Of a stretch of 45,222 nucleotides of DNA, positions 34,161 to 43,263 are shown piece by piece. The notes below the pieces were generated by a model. It made no database searches. It was not told the origin of the DNA and worked only from the letters and a program-made list of their open reading frames with translations. A program made the translations under genes and the position numbers. Location of the stretch: NCBI GenBank assembly GCA_001303585.1, contig LJTT01000021.1, forward strand, positions 1 to 45,222. Direction: 5' to 3'. Within the stretch, counting starts at the first letter, position 1. Each line of letters starts with the position of its first letter. The DNA comes from Betaproteobacteria bacterium SG8_41 (GTDB lineage Bacteria > Pseudomonadota > Gammaproteobacteria > Burkholderiales > SG8-41).

Positions 34161-35182
34161 GTCGGATTTTCCTGCCGCAATGGTTTCTGGCGAATGGAGC
34201 CGATCGGCCCCGCATGACGACGGATTGCCTGGCCAACCCCATAGTCCGTGCCGCGTGTGATTCGCGCGTAGTAAGACAGGTGCGCGGCCGAGCCCGGTGG
34301 CCAGCTGTCGAGAAACTCGCGCTCGAAGCGCGTGGCGTCGTAATGCAAGGGCAGCGCTTCGATGCGGACGCCGTTGGCCTCAATCGTGTAAAGCGAAGAG
34401 GCTGCGGGGACCCGCGTCGCGCTGATGCGCGTGATGACCCCATGCTGCGTCGCGCGAAAATTCGGCATGCCGGCGGCCCCGTTGTTGACGAGAACGCGCC
34501 CGCCGGGCAGCTCGCACGCCACTGGCAGGCAGGTGTGGCTGCTGGCAAATATGTCTGCGCGGGCCTCTTCGAACCAATGGCTTGCCTTGGCGATCTGGTC
34601 TGGGTTCTCCAGCGCTTCCTGGGAAAAGCCCCAGCCGGCCAGGGACTCCGCATCTCCGTGCACGATCGCCACACGCGCGCTACCGACGCGCGCGACCAGA
34701 TTCAGCGGCAGCAGACCGAGGCGCTCCCGCAGTCCGGGGAAAGCGCGCGCCGTGTCGCGCAGTCGCTCCATGACGGCGTTTGAGCGCCCGACCTCGGCAT
34801 CGCTCACCCAGTCCGGATAGCCGCAACCGCACCCTGCCTCCGCGTTGTCGCCGGCGAGCTCGGTCTCGACGTTGCCCCGCAGCGCCACGTGCTCGAGGAC
34901 GGTGCGGTTGACGTAATCGAAGCCCTCTGGATCGACGTTGAACCAGTTGAAGTCTCCGTTGAAGACCATTGCCGTGCGGCCCGTATCGGCTGCGGCGAGC
35001 GCCAGGACGCTGGCGAGCGCGGGCCGGTTACCGTAAAGGCCGCCAACGACATACAGTGTGTCGGCAATGAGCTCGGGCTCTCGCGCGAGCGAAACGGGCG
35101 CGTAGCGGTAGGACAGGGGGCAGCTGCGACCAGGCCGCCCGCTCCATGAATCGTGAATCGTGAACTGTGAATCGCGTGCCAT
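34157..35182 (-). CDS. Metallophosphoesterase-like protein of the arsenosugar cluster
   Basis: 341 residues from ATG 35182. It has calcineurin-like features: DTLYVVGGLYGNRPALASVL, VFNGDFNWFNVD, VALRGNVETELAGD (GN[HV]E motif), IVHGDAES and SSHTCLPVACELPGGRVLVN. A cysteine-rich NAEAGCGCGYPD lies in the middle. The first 15 residues (ARDSQFTIHDSW) are translated TGAATCG heptamers and look unlike the conserved part, which begins near CPLSYRYAP. No better ATG lies between. A much longer frame runs antisense-like through the symporter gene and is not used. The gene starts 5 bp after the symporter stop and overlaps the next gene by 4 bp. Confidence 0.86.
   Translation of the reverse strand: MARDSQFTIHDSWSGRPGRSCPLSYRYAPVSLAREPELIADTLYVVGGLYGNRPALASVLALAAADTGRTAMVFNGDFNWFNVDPEGFDYVNRTVLEHVALRGNVETELAGDNAEAGCGCGYPDWVSDAEVGRSNAVMERLRDTARAFPGLRERLGLLPLNLVARVGSARVAIVHGDAESLAGWGFSQEALENPDQIAKASHWFEEARADIFASSHTCLPVACELPGGRVLVNNGAAGMPNFRATQHGVITRISATRVPAASSLYTIEANGVRIEALPLHYDATRFEREFLDSWPPGSAAHLSYYARITRGTDYGVGQAIRRHAGPIGSIRQKPLRQENPT
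35147..35174. repeat. Heptamer array TGAATCG, 4 units, at the 5' end of the metallophosphoesterase gene
   Basis: TGAATCG, TGAATCG, TGAACTG, TGAATCG. It lies inside the called coding region, between the presumed ATG and the conserved domain. Confidence 0.8.
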
Positions 35183-35187
35183 GTGCG

Positions 35188-36597
35188 CTAACGCCCGGTG
35201 GTTGTGACGGCCGGACCCGCCGCGAATCGCTGCAGTGCAAGCGGGATGAGGAAGCCGGTAAAGCAGATCGCGAGGCCGTAGACGTTGGTGCCAAGCAAAA
35301 GCGCGTATTTGCCCGTACCGATCCCCCACGCTGCCGGAATCGTGCCGACGGCGAGAAGCACGCCGAGCAGAACACCCGGCCAGAACGCGAAGTGGAAGCT
35401 CCAGGGCGAGTACTGTACGAAAGGGGCCAGCAGGAAGACCGGCGCGAGACCCATTACCATGGTCCCGCTGAGCGTCGTTGCCTTCAGGATGTCGGTTCCC
35501 GCGATCATCGGCAGATTGCCGAACACCGCGATCGCCAGCATCGCCCACATCCCGATCGTGACTGCGCGCGGCCCCGGCGCGCGGCCGGCGAGGAGCGGCA
35601 TTTCCTGGCCGACCGACTTGGCGAGCGAGGAGAAGGTCGAGTCGAGCGTTGAGCCGGCCGCCATGACCATCACGATCGTCATCAGGAGGTAGGGCAGGGC
35701 GCCGAACGCCAGCGCGACCGCGCCGGGCATGTTGTTGCCGGACGGCAGGCCCTCGAGCCGGGCATGCACGCCGACGAGGCTGAAGGCGAAGATGCATGCG
35801 AAGCCGAGCACGCCGGCGATAATCATCGCGCGCAACATCTTCCGCTCTTCGGTGATGAACCCGCGGTCGGTCAGGACAGGGTCGTGAAACGGGTAGGAGA
35901 GCACCTGCAGCAGCGCAACGAAAACCAGATCGAGGCCGGCATCAAGGCGCCACTCGCCGGCGGCGAGCAGCCGGGCAGGACCATGCGCGGGAAGTATGGC
36001 GAACAGCACCACTGCCATGACCGCAACCAAGAGCACGGCCTGTATGACGTCCGTGAAAATCGAGCTGCGCAGCCCGCCCTTGAGGCTGTAGAAGAGCGTG
36101 ACGGCTGTGAACAGCAGCGCCGCGGCGATGAAGGTCCATTCCCCCGGTCTGCCGTAATAAGCGCCCACGACCGCTGTGTTGCTCCACACCTCGTTGTAGA
36201 GACGAATCAGGATCGCGAGCGTAAAGCTGAGTGCTGCAAGCTTCCCGTATTTCGATATCAGGAACGGTACCAGGCCGGTCGCGCCGTGCCGCGTGCGCAG
36301 CCAGTAGATGACGATCCCCGCCAGCGGGATGGACAGCCAGTAGGTTGCGTAGGCGAGTCCGCCGACGACGCCGAACGAGGCGCCGAGATTGGCGGCGTTA
36401 GTGACTGATTTCGCGAAGATCCAACTAATGAAGATGCTGCAGGTGAGGGCCCAGGCGTTCGCCGGGCGCCCTGCGCTGTCCGTCCCAGCGAAAAAACCGG
36501 ACACCGTGCGCGCGTGCGGCGAGATCACGTACATGACCGTACCGTAGAGCAGCAGGAACCCCCAGAAGTACATCGCCATCGCAGGATCGAACGTCAT
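35188..36597 (-). CDS. Sodium:solute symporter family (SSS) membrane transporter
   Basis: 469 residues with about 13 hydrophobic segments and SSS-type landmarks: the first helix YFWGFLLLYGTVMYVI, AWALTCSIFISWIFAKSVTN, FYSLKGGLRSSIFTDVIQAV (TM6 region) and MAAGSTLDSTFSSLAKSVGQ (TM9-like). It would import an organic solute with Na+. An SSS member beside ArsS is a known arrangement, but the substrate is not established. The longest reading frame begins at a TTG. ATG 36597 (MTFDPAMAMYFW) is preferred. Confidence 0.93.
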   Translation of the reverse strand: MTFDPAMAMYFWGFLLLYGTVMYVISPHARTVSGFFAGTDSAGRPANAWALTCSIFISWIFAKSVTNAANLGASFGVVGGLAYATYWLSIPLAGIVIYWLRTRHGATGLVPFLISKYGKLAALSFTLAILIRLYNEVWSNTAVVGAYYGRPGEWTFIAAALLFTAVTLFYSLKGGLRSSIFTDVIQAVLLVAVMAVVLFAILPAHGPARLLAAGEWRLDAGLDLVFVALLQVLSYPFHDPVLTDRGFITEERKMLRAMIIAGVLGFACIFAFSLVGVHARLEGLPSGNNMPGAVALAFGALPYLLMTIVMVMAAGSTLDSTFSSLAKSVGQEMPLLAGRAPGPRAVTIGMWAMLAIAVFGNLPMIAGTDILKATTLSGTMVMGLAPVFLLAPFVQYSPWSFHFAFWPGVLLGVLLAVGTIPAAWGIGTGKYALLLGTNVYGLAICFTGFLIPLALQRFAAGPAVTTTGR

Positions 36598-36611
36598 TAG
36601 CTGCTTCAAAA

Positions 36612-36746
36612 GGTGATCGGTGACCCGTGACCGGTGACCCGTAAACTGCGACTCGTGGTGCGCGTCCGGAGATCAGATCTGCGTGAGTTCGCTTGATCGT
36701 CCGGTCACCACCGGTCACTGGTCACAGCTCACCGGTCACCGATTCA
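36612..36746. repeat. Inverted-arm heptamer element GGTGACC / ACCGGTC
   Basis: Left arm: GGTGATC, GGTGACC, CGTGACC, GGTGACC, CGTAAAC (36612-36646). Right arm: GGTCACC, ACCGGTC, ACTGGTC, ACAGCTC, ACCGGTC, ACCGATT (36703-36744). The centre contains GAGTTCGCTTGATCGTCCGG, partly similar to the conserved core. The arsS TGA stop (36746-36744) lies at its right end. Confidence 0.85.
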
Positions 36747-37706
36747 CGAAAGGGCGCCACCGCAGCTCGATCCCTGACCGGCGGTGCAGCCGTAGCAGTG
36801 ATCTTTCACCGTGATGGGATTTTCACCGAGATGGGCGCCAATGAGGTCGCGCAAATGCATGGCAGGCCGGCCGCGCCAAGCCAGCGGCAGGCCCAGCATT
36901 TGGTTGAAGTCGCAGTCATAGAGGTAACCGCGCCAGTCCACACTCAACAAATTACGGCACATGACGGACTCCAGGTTCTCCGGGCGATAGGCCGCTTTCA
37001 GGAGGTCCATATAACGCTCGAACTGGCCTTTGGTAATCAGCATGCTGCCGAAGCGCTGGATCGGCATGTTGGTCAGCACGAGCAGGCGGTTGAAGCTCAC
37101 GCCGAAGCGCTCGCCGAGGTAGCGGCGATAATCCAGCTCGAGACCATTCTGCGAAGGCGGGAGCGAGGCGCCCTGCGGGTTGTAGACGAGGTTCAACAGG
37201 AGGTCCGATTCGGGTTGCCCGTAGCCGATCGCATTCAACGTCCGGAGCGCGCGAATGCTGGCCTCGAACACACCTTGGCCGCGCTGCGCATTGACGTTCT
37301 CTTCCAGGTAGCACGGCAGTGAGGCGACGATTTCGACGCGGTTGCCTGCGAGAAATTTAGCCAGGTCTTCCTGTCCGGGCTGCTCCAGTATCGTCAGGTT
37401 ACAGCGGTTCAATACGTGCACGCCGAGATTGCGCGCGGCCAGCACGAGCCCGCGGAAGTGGGGGTTGAGCTCTGGGGCGCCGCCCGTCACGTCAAGCTTT
37501 TTCACGCCCGAGGCCTTGAGAAACGCGATTACTTCCGAGATGGTTTCGCGGTCCATCAGCTCGGTCCGGGTCGGGCCGGCATTGACGTGGCAGTGCAGGC
37601 AGCTCTGGTTGCACTTGTAGCCCAGATTGACCTGGAGCGTTTCCAGGCGCCGGCGGCGAATGGCGGGGAAATCACTTGCCTCAAGCCGGGGCAATGTCGC
37701 ATGCAT
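36744..37706 (-). CDS. arsS: Arsenosugar biosynthesis radical SAM protein ArsS (cysteine form)
   Basis: 320 residues. The radical SAM cluster motif is Cys32-xxx-Cys36-xx-Cys39 in YKCNQSCLHCHVNAGP. The radical SAM/DUF3641 C-terminal domain is VMCRNLLSVDWRGYLYDCDF, ending in Cys304/Cys307 and Cys315 (CYGCTAGQGSSCGGALS). ArsS joins the adenosyl moiety of SAM to dimethylarsenite-derived arsenic, an early step to arsenosugars. Many family members have Sec in the C-terminal motif; here a cysteine codon is present. ATG 37706 has GGAGAG upstream. It is the first gene of the cluster, which is read leftwards to about 28 kb. No arsM methyltransferase is in the window. Confidence 0.93.
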   Translation of the reverse strand: MHATLPRLEASDFPAIRRRRLETLQVNLGYKCNQSCLHCHVNAGPTRTELMDRETISEVIAFLKASGVKKLDVTGGAPELNPHFRGLVLAARNLGVHVLNRCNLTILEQPGQEDLAKFLAGNRVEIVASLPCYLEENVNAQRGQGVFEASIRALRTLNAIGYGQPESDLLLNLVYNPQGASLPPSQNGLELDYRRYLGERFGVSFNRLLVLTNMPIQRFGSMLITKGQFERYMDLLKAAYRPENLESVMCRNLLSVDWRGYLYDCDFNQMLGLPLAWRGRPAMHLRDLIGAHLGENPITVKDHCYGCTAGQGSSCGGALS

Positions 37707-37853
37707 TTGAAACTCTCCAAATCAAAAGCGGCCGCGGACGGCCCGCAATCCAGCAGCAATTCGGGGGCGTGGGGAGGACTCCGGCCAGCCGCTTGTTACC
37801 GCTAGAGAGCCCTGCCTGCGCAAATGATAGTTTGGCAGTGCCGCATTTTTTCA

Positions 37854-37859
37854 ATTATA
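37854..37859 (-). promoter_or_regulatory. -10 box candidate for the ArsS operon
   Basis: A perfect TATAAT on the minus strand, 148 bp before the arsS ATG. No good -35 element is visible. Confidence 0.35.
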
Positions 37860-37924
37860 CGAACCTGGGGCGGAGTTGGATGCGCAGCCGGGTGACGGAT
37901 GACGCGGCGACGGCGTGTTTCGCG

Positions 37925-37954
37925 TTGACCCCAACCCTCTGACTAAGCTAACCT
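37925..37954 (+). promoter_or_regulatory. Sigma-70-like promoter candidate for xseB-ispA
   Basis: TTGACC (37925-37930), an 18-bp spacer and TAACCT (37949-37954), ending 27 bp before the xseB ATG. Confidence 0.4.
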
Positions 37955-37981
37955 TTCCCTTTTGCATCGGGCGGCGCCCGC

Positions 37982-38215
37982 ATGCCCAAGACCGCCAAAT
38001 CCCAGACCCCCCAGAGCTTCGAGTCAGCCCTCTCCGAACTGGAGCGAATTGTCTCCAATATGGAGGCTGGCCAGATGCCCCTGGAGCAATCGTTGTCGGC
38101 GTACAAGCGCGGGGCGGAACTGCTTAAGTTCTGCCAGGCGGCCCTGCAAGACGCGCAGCAGCAGGTCAAGATGCTGGAAGAAGGCGTCCTGCGGGACTTC
38201 AAGAGTGACGACTGA
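37982..38215 (+). CDS. xseB: Exodeoxyribonuclease VII small subunit
   Basis: 77 residues with the XseB core SFESALSELERIVSNMEAGQ, PLEQSLSAYKRGAELL and CQAALQDAQQQVKML. It binds XseA to form the single-strand exonuclease VII. ATG 37982. Its end overlaps the GTG start of ispA by 11 bp, the standard proteobacterial xseB-ispA-dxs arrangement. Confidence 0.95.
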   Translation: MPKTAKSQTPQSFESALSELERIVSNMEAGQMPLEQSLSAYKRGAELLKFCQAALQDAQQQVKMLEEGVLRDFKSDD

Positions 38216-39095
38216 TTTCCAGGCGTGGTCCCATGAGAATGTCCAGCGCGTCGAGAGCGTGCTGCAGCGCGTCCTGCCGGGGACTGATATCGCGCCAGCG
38301 CGCCTCCACGAGGCAATGCGCTACGCCGTGCTGGGCGGCGGGAAGCGCGCCCGCCCGCTGCTTGCCTTCGCCGCCGGGGAGCTGGCGGGGGCCGATCCGG
38401 GGCGCGTGGAAATAGGCGCGGCCGCGGTTGAGCTGATTCACGCCTATTCGCTGGTGCACGATGATTTGCCGTGCATGGACGACGACGTGCTCAGGCGCGG
38501 CAAGCCTACCTGCCACGTCGAGTATGATGAGGCGACTGCGCTCCTGGTGGGCGACGCCCTTCAGAGTCTGGCGTTCCAGCTGCTCGGGGACTACCGGTTG
38601 GCCGATGACGCACGGGTCCAGCTCGAGATGGTCAAGCTGCTGGCGGCGGCGGCGGGTTCGCGCGGGATGGCCGGCGGGCAGCAGATCGACCTTGAGTCCA
38701 CGGGAAAAACGCTGACCGTGCCCGAGCTGGAGTTCATGCACATTCACAAGACGGGCGCGTTGATTCGCGCCGCCGCTCTGATTGGCGCGCGCTGCGGCAG
38801 CCTGGGCGAACGGGAGCTCTCGCAAGTGGATCATTTCGCGAAGTTGATCGGTCTCGCGTTTCAGGTCGTTGACGACGTGCTCGACGCCGAGTCTCCGACC
38901 GCGACGCTCGGCAAGACCGCGGGCAAGGATGCAATGAACAACAAGCCGACTTACGTCAGCGCCATGGGCGCAAGCCGCGCCCGGGAATTTGCGCAGCAGT
39001 TGCGCGAGCGGGCGCTTGGGGCGCTGAAGGCGTTCGGTGCAAGGGCGTTGCGGCTGCAGCAGCTGGCGGACTTCATCGTGTTGCGTAAGTTTTGA
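38205..39095 (+). CDS. ispA: Polyprenyl/farnesyl diphosphate synthase IspA
   Basis: 296 residues from the GTG at 38205. Both aspartate-rich motifs are present: HDDLPCMDDDVLRRGKPTCH and FQVVDDVLDAES. KTGALIRAAALIG is also typical. It makes C15 (and C10) isoprenoid diphosphates from IPP and DMAPP. A longer frame begins upstream inside xseB and is not family-like. The GTG start overlaps the xseB 3' end, which supports coupling. Confidence 0.96.
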   Translation: MTTDFQAWSHENVQRVESVLQRVLPGTDIAPARLHEAMRYAVLGGGKRARPLLAFAAGELAGADPGRVEIGAAAVELIHAYSLVHDDLPCMDDDVLRRGKPTCHVEYDEATALLVGDALQSLAFQLLGDYRLADDARVQLEMVKLLAAAAGSRGMAGGQQIDLESTGKTLTVPELEFMHIHKTGALIRAAALIGARCGSLGERELSQVDHFAKLIGLAFQVVDDVLDAESPTATLGKTAGKDAMNNKPTYVSAMGASRAREFAQQLRERALGALKAFGARALRLQQLADFIVLRKF

Positions 39096-39099
39096 ATAC

Positions 39100-39206
39100 A
39101 ATGTCGAATGTTTGATGCTGAATCATCAATGACGAGTGCGGAACGAACCGAATGCCTGAGAATGTCCTTGGCTCAACGTTGACCATTGAGCATTCCGCAT
39201 TGAACT
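39100..39206. repeat. Inverted-arm heptamer element AATGNNN / TTGANNN
   Basis: Left arm: AATGTCG, AATGTTT, GATGCTG, AATCATC, AATGACG, AGTGCGG (39100-39141). Right arm: CTCAACG, TTGACCA, TTGAGCA, TTCCGCA, TTGAACT (39172-39206). It starts 4 bp after the ispA stop and ends 5 bp before the dxs ATG. Confidence 0.75.
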
Positions 39207-39211
39207 CACCA

Positions 39212-41080
39212 ATGTACGACCTGCTCAAGACAATCAACTATCCGCGCGAGTTGCGCCAGCTCGACGAGCGGCAGCTCAAGCGGCTCGCGGACGAGCTGCG
39301 GGCGTTTCTGGTGGAGTCGGTCAGCCAGACGGGCGGACACCTTTCGTCCAATCTCGGGACCGTCGAGCTCACGATCGCGCTGCATTACGTCTTCGACACG
39401 CCGCACGACCGAATCATCTGGGACGTGGGGCACCAGACGTACGGCCACAAGGTGCTGACCGGACGCCGCGAAGGCATGAAGCGCATGCGCATGTGGCAGG
39501 GGCTCTCCGGTTTTCCGCGACGGGAGGAAAGCGAGTACGACACTTTCGGCACCGCGCATTCCAGCACCTCGATCAGCGCTGCGCTCGGGATGGCGGTAGC
39601 CTCCAAGCTCGCGGCTGTCGAGCGCCACGTCGTGGCGGTGATCGGCGACGGCGCGATGACCGCCGGCATGGCGTTTGAGGCGCTCAACAACGCCGGCGCG
39701 ATGGATGTGGATCTACTCGTGATCCTCAACGACAACGAGATGTCCATTTCCCCGCCGGTTGGCGCGCTGAACAAGCATCTGGCCAAGCTTATGTCTGGGC
39801 GTTTCTACACGGCAGCGAAGCGCGCCGGCGAGAAGGTGCTGGGCGAGCTTGCGAAACGCGCCGAGGAGCACGTGAAGGGCATGGTGACGCCGGGGACCCT
39901 TTTCGAGGAGCTGGGATTTAACTATATCGGGCCAATCGACGGTCACGATCTCGATGCCTTGGTTCCGACGCTGAGGAACATGAAGGAGCTCAAGGGCCCG
40001 CAGTTTCTGCATATCGTCACCCGCAAGGGCGCGGGCTACAAACTCGCCGAAGCCGACCCCGTGCTCTACCACGGCGTGTCCAAGTTCGATGCCAGCAACG
40101 GCATTGTTGGCGGCAAGAGCAGCGGCAAGCTGACGTATACCCAGGTATTCGGCAACTGGTTGTGCGACATGGCGGCGCTCGACGAGCGGCTGGTCGGCAT
40201 TACGCCCGCCATGCGCGAGGGCTCGGGCTTGGTGCGCTTCGCCGAGGAGTATCCGGAGAGATATTTCGACGTCGGCATCGCCGAGCAGCACGCAATGACG
40301 TTTGCGGCGGGGCTCGCCTGCGAGGGCTACAAGCCGGTGCTCGCGATCTACTCGACGTTCCTGCAGCGCGCCTACGATCAGCTCATCCATGACGTGCAAA
40401 TCCAGAATCTCCCGATCGTTTTGGCGATCGACCGCGCCGGGCTGGTCGGTGCCGACGGAGCCACTCACAACGGGAGCTTCGATCTCACGTACCTGCGCTG
40501 TCTGCCCGGAATGACCGTCATGACGCCGTCTGACGAGAACGAATGCCGGCAAATGTTGTTCACCGCATTGCAGATGGGCACGCCCGCGGCGGTGCGCTAT
40601 CCGCGTGGCACGGGCCCGGGCGCCGACATCCTCCAGGAAATGACCGCGCTGCCGGTGGGCAAGGGCGAGATTCGCCGCCGCCGCAGCGATTCGGCGAACG
40701 GCGCGAAGAAAGTGGCGCTGGTTGCATTCGGTTCCATGTTGCGACCCGCTCTCGAGGCGGCGGACGAGCTCGATGCGACGGTCGTGAACATGCGTTTCGT
40801 GAAACCGCTCGACGAGGCGCTGGTGCTGGAGCTTGCCGGCAGCCACGATCTGCTGGTGACGATGGAGGAAAACGTCGTGATGGGCGGCGCCGGCAGCGCA
40901 GTACTCGAGGCGCTGGAACGGGCGCGCCGATGCGTCCCTGTACTGCAGCTGGGACTGCCGGATCGTTTCATCGACCAGGGTGACCCCGGAATTCAGCTCG
41001 CTTCGGTCGGTCTCGACAAGGAGGGCATCGTCAGATCCGTCCGGGAGCGGCTGGACCAGCTAACGTCCATGAACGGTTAG
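39212..41080 (+). CDS. dxs: 1-deoxy-D-xylulose-5-phosphate synthase
   Basis: 622 residues from ATG 39212 ([17 protein letters not shown]). The TPP-binding [28 protein letters not shown], and transketolase-like [18 protein letters not shown] (as [12 protein letters not shown]) are present. It condenses pyruvate and glyceraldehyde-3-phosphate, the first step of the MEP isoprenoid pathway. A reading frame starting 60 bp earlier is rejected because its extra 20 residues are translated repeat. It lies with ispA in one isoprenoid operon. Confidence 0.97.
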   Translation: MYDLLKTINYPRELRQLDERQLKRLADELRAFLVESVSQTGGHLSSNLGTVELTIALHYVFDTPHDRIIWDVGHQTYGHKVLTGRREGMKRMRMWQGLSGFPRREESEYDTFGTAHSSTSISAALGMAVASKLAAVERHVVAVIGDGAMTAGMAFEALNNAGAMDVDLLVILNDNEMSISPPVGALNKHLAKLMSGRFYTAAKRAGEKVLGELAKRAEEHVKGMVTPGTLFEELGFNYIGPIDGHDLDALVPTLRNMKELKGPQFLHIVTRKGAGYKLAEADPVLYHGVSKFDASNGIVGGKSSGKLTYTQVFGNWLCDMAALDERLVGITPAMREGSGLVRFAEEYPERYFDVGIAEQHAMTFAAGLACEGYKPVLAIYSTFLQRAYDQLIHDVQIQNLPIVLAIDRAGLVGADGATHNGSFDLTYLRCLPGMTVMTPSDENECRQMLFTALQMGTPAAVRYPRGTGPGADILQEMTALPVGKGEIRRRRSDSANGAKKVALVAFGSMLRPALEAADELDATVVNMRFVKPLDEALVLELAGSHDLLVTMEENVVMGGAGSAVLEALERARRCVPVLQLGLPDRFIDQGDPGIQLASVGLDKEGIVRSVRERLDQLTSMNG

Positions 41081-41134
41081 CGTCGAATTGCATGCCAGCG
41101 TGGCTGGCCAGGTTCATACTAGCTATAACTTGCC

Positions 41135-41155
41135 GCTTACGGCTCACGACTCACG
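41135..41155. repeat. Short heptamer array before folE, 3 units
   Basis: GCTTACG, GCTCACG, ACTCACG in 7-bp register, 7 bp before the folE ATG. It is a short relative of the other heptamer arrays. Confidence 0.55.
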
Positions 41156-41162
41156 GAAATTT

Positions 41163-41804
41163 ATGGCGCTCAACAAGCAGATGTTCGAGGAAAACGAGAT
41201 GGACGGCTATGCCCGCCGTGACCAGTACAATCCGGTGCTGGTCCAGCGCATTGCCGACAATTACCGCGCCATCCTGAAGGATCTGGGTGAAGATCCGGCG
41301 CGTGAAGGGCTGCGCAACACGCCGGAGCGCGTCGCAAAGTCGTTGCAGTTCCTGACCCATGGCTACGACCTCGATCCTGCGGGGATCCTGCGCTCGGCGA
41401 TGTTTAGCGAGCAATACCAGCAGATGGTCATCGTCAAGGACATCGAGCTCTACTCCCTTTGCGAGCACCACATGCTGCCCTTTTTCGGAAAGTGCCACGT
41501 TGCCTATATCCCGAACGGCCAGATCGTCGGCTTGTCCAAGATTCCGCGCGTGGTGGACGCGTTCGCGAGGCGGCTCCAGGTCCAGGAGCGGCTCACCGTG
41601 GAGATCCGCGACTGCATCGAGCAAACGCTCAAGCCCATAGGGGTTGCGGTCGTCATCGAGGCCCAGCACCTGTGCATGGTCATGCGCGGCATTCAGAAGC
41701 AGCACTCCATCGCGACCACGTCCGCTTTTACCGGCGAGTTCGATGCCGACAGGACGCGGGCCGAGTTCATGCGGCTGATTGGCCGCAGCGCTCCGGTTGG
41801 CTAA
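41163..41804 (+). CDS. folE: GTP cyclohydrolase I (type IA)
   Basis: 213 residues from ATG 41163. Zn ligands are Cys100, His103 and Cys171 in [19 protein letters not shown] and [33 protein letters not shown] and [10 protein letters not shown] are the catalytic-site regions. It converts GTP to dihydroneopterin triphosphate for folate. An upstream start would add about 25 residues from a repeat-rich gap and is not used. It follows dxs by 82 bp on the same strand. Confidence 0.97.
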   Translation: MALNKQMFEENEMDGYARRDQYNPVLVQRIADNYRAILKDLGEDPAREGLRNTPERVAKSLQFLTHGYDLDPAGILRSAMFSEQYQQMVIVKDIELYSLCEHHMLPFFGKCHVAYIPNGQIVGLSKIPRVVDAFARRLQVQERLTVEIRDCIEQTLKPIGVAVVIEAQHLCMVMRGIQKQHSIATTSAFTGEFDADRTRAEFMRLIGRSAPVG

Positions 41805-41824
41805 CGGTCCGTCACTAATCGACC

Positions 41825-41933
41825 AAGTGACTAAGTGACTAAGTGACTAAGTGACTTGGCAATCCATCAGTCGCCGCCATATTTCTTGTTTACGACGTAA
41901 TCACCCAGTCACTTAGTAACCTAGTTACTCAGC
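41825..41933. repeat. Inverted-arm element with 8-bp unit AAGTGACT
   Basis: Left arm: AAGTGACT four times exactly (41825-41856). Right arm: AGTCACTT, AGTAACCT, AGTTACTC (41907-41930). The centre of about 50 nt has TTTACGACGTAATC. Unlike most other copies the period is 8, not 7. It lies between folE and ribBA. Confidence 0.9.
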
Positions 41934-41946
41934 CGGCGGCGAAGCG

Positions 41947-43233
41947 ATGAGCGCGACAGACAATATCAATACCAGCGAATACGTCGTCGAGCAGATCCTG
42001 CCCGAAGTGCGCAAGGGCCGCATGGTGATCCTGGTGGACGACGAGAAGCGGGAAAACGAGGGCGACCTCTTCGTTGCCGCGGAGCGCGCTACGCCCGAGG
42101 CAATTACGTTCATGGCTGCTCGCGGGCGGGGCCTCATCTCGCTCGCTCTGACGGAAGACCGCATGCGCCAGCTGGGTCTTGCCCTGATCACCGACGATAC
42201 CGGCAATCAGACGAAATTCGGAACCGCATTCGCCACGCCGATTGACGCGCGCGAGGGCGTTGGCTCCGGCATGTCGGCACACGACCGGGCGCGCACGATA
42301 GCGGTCGCCATCGCGGACGGCGCGAAGCCTACCGACCTTATCCGGCCCGGCCGGCTGCAAACGCTGCGCGCCGTCGACGGCGGGGTGCTCGCGCGGCCTG
42401 GCCATACCGAAGCAGCGGTGGACCTCGCGCGGCTGGCGGGCCTGAAGCCTGCGGGTGTGATCTGCGAGATCATGAAGGAGGACGGCACCATGGCCCGCAT
42501 GCCGGACCTCGAGCGCTTCGCGCGCGAGCACAACATCCGCATACTCAGGATCGCCGACCTCGTCGCTTACCGGCAGGGTGAGCGACAGATCCGCCGCCGC
42601 TCGGAGACGACGCTGCCCACGCGCAAAGCTGGCGAGTTCCGGCTCGTGGTTTACGCCGACAGCATGGAGTCGACGCTCTTCGTGGCGCTGGTAAAGGGCG
42701 ACATCCGTGCGGAGGAGCCAACGCTGGTGCGCCTGCACTCCCAGTGTCTTACGGGAGACGTGTTCGGCAGCGAGCGCTGCGACTGTGGCGAGCAGCTCGA
42801 CATCGCGCTAAAGATGATCGAGCAGGCCGGCGCGGGCGTGCTGGTCTACACGTTCGACGAGGGGCGAGGCATTGGGCTGCTCAACAAAGTCCGGGCCTAT
42901 GTGCTCCAGGACCAGGGCCACGATACGGTAGAGGCGAACCACGAGCTCGGTTTTGCGGCCGATATGCGCGATTACAAGGCGGGCGCGCATATCCTGTTTG
43001 ACCTTGGCGTGCACAAGGTGCGTCTCATGACGAACAATCCTGACAAAGTTCAGGCGCTCGCGCGCTACGGCCTTACTGTTACGGAGCGGGTCGCGATCGA
43101 GGTGCCGCCGCGCCAGTCAAACCTGAGCTATCTCAGCACCAAGCGCGCCAAATTCGGACACCTGCTCACGTTGGTGACCGGAAGGCAGGAGCCGGGGTCG
43201 GAAAAGCGGGATCCCGACGACAAACCTCAGTGA
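41947..43233 (+). CDS. ribBA: Bifunctional 3,4-dihydroxy-2-butanone-4-phosphate synthase / GTP cyclohydrolase II
   Basis: 428 residues. The RibB half has VDDEKRENEGDLFVAAE, and GHTEAAVDLARLAGLKPAGV. The RibA half has Zn cysteines Cys267, Cys278 and Cys280 in SQCLTGDVFGSERCDCGEQL, then DEGRGIGLLNKVRAYVLQDQ and MTNNPDKV. Both are first-step enzymes of riboflavin synthesis. The usual YLxQEGRGIGL of the GTP cyclohydrolase II site reads YTFDEGRGIGL, with the key EGRG kept. ATG 41947. It ends directly in a GGTCACC repeat. Confidence 0.96.
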   Translation: MSATDNINTSEYVVEQILPEVRKGRMVILVDDEKRENEGDLFVAAERATPEAITFMAARGRGLISLALTEDRMRQLGLALITDDTGNQTKFGTAFATPIDAREGVGSGMSAHDRARTIAVAIADGAKPTDLIRPGRLQTLRAVDGGVLARPGHTEAAVDLARLAGLKPAGVICEIMKEDGTMARMPDLERFAREHNIRILRIADLVAYRQGERQIRRRSETTLPTRKAGEFRLVVYADSMESTLFVALVKGDIRAEEPTLVRLHSQCLTGDVFGSERCDCGEQLDIALKMIEQAGAGVLVYTFDEGRGIGLLNKVRAYVLQDQGHDTVEANHELGFAADMRDYKAGAHILFDLGVHKVRLMTNNPDKVQALARYGLTVTERVAIEVPPRQSNLSYLSTKRAKFGHLLTLVTGRQEPGSEKRDPDDKPQ

Positions 43234-43256
43234 CCGGTCACCGGTCACGGGTCACG
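43230..43256. repeat. Short GGTCACC heptamer array at the ribBA stop
   Basis: CCGGTCA, CCGGTCA and CGGGTCA in 7-bp register, starting at the TGA stop of ribBA. It lies between that gene and the convergent protease gene, as a one-armed copy. Confidence 0.65.
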
Positions 43257-43263
43257 CATCGTC

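Noticed and set aside
39152..39211. Upstream start of dxs adding 20 residues
   Set aside because: The extra residues are translated heptamer repeat; Dxs similarity begins at ATG 39212.
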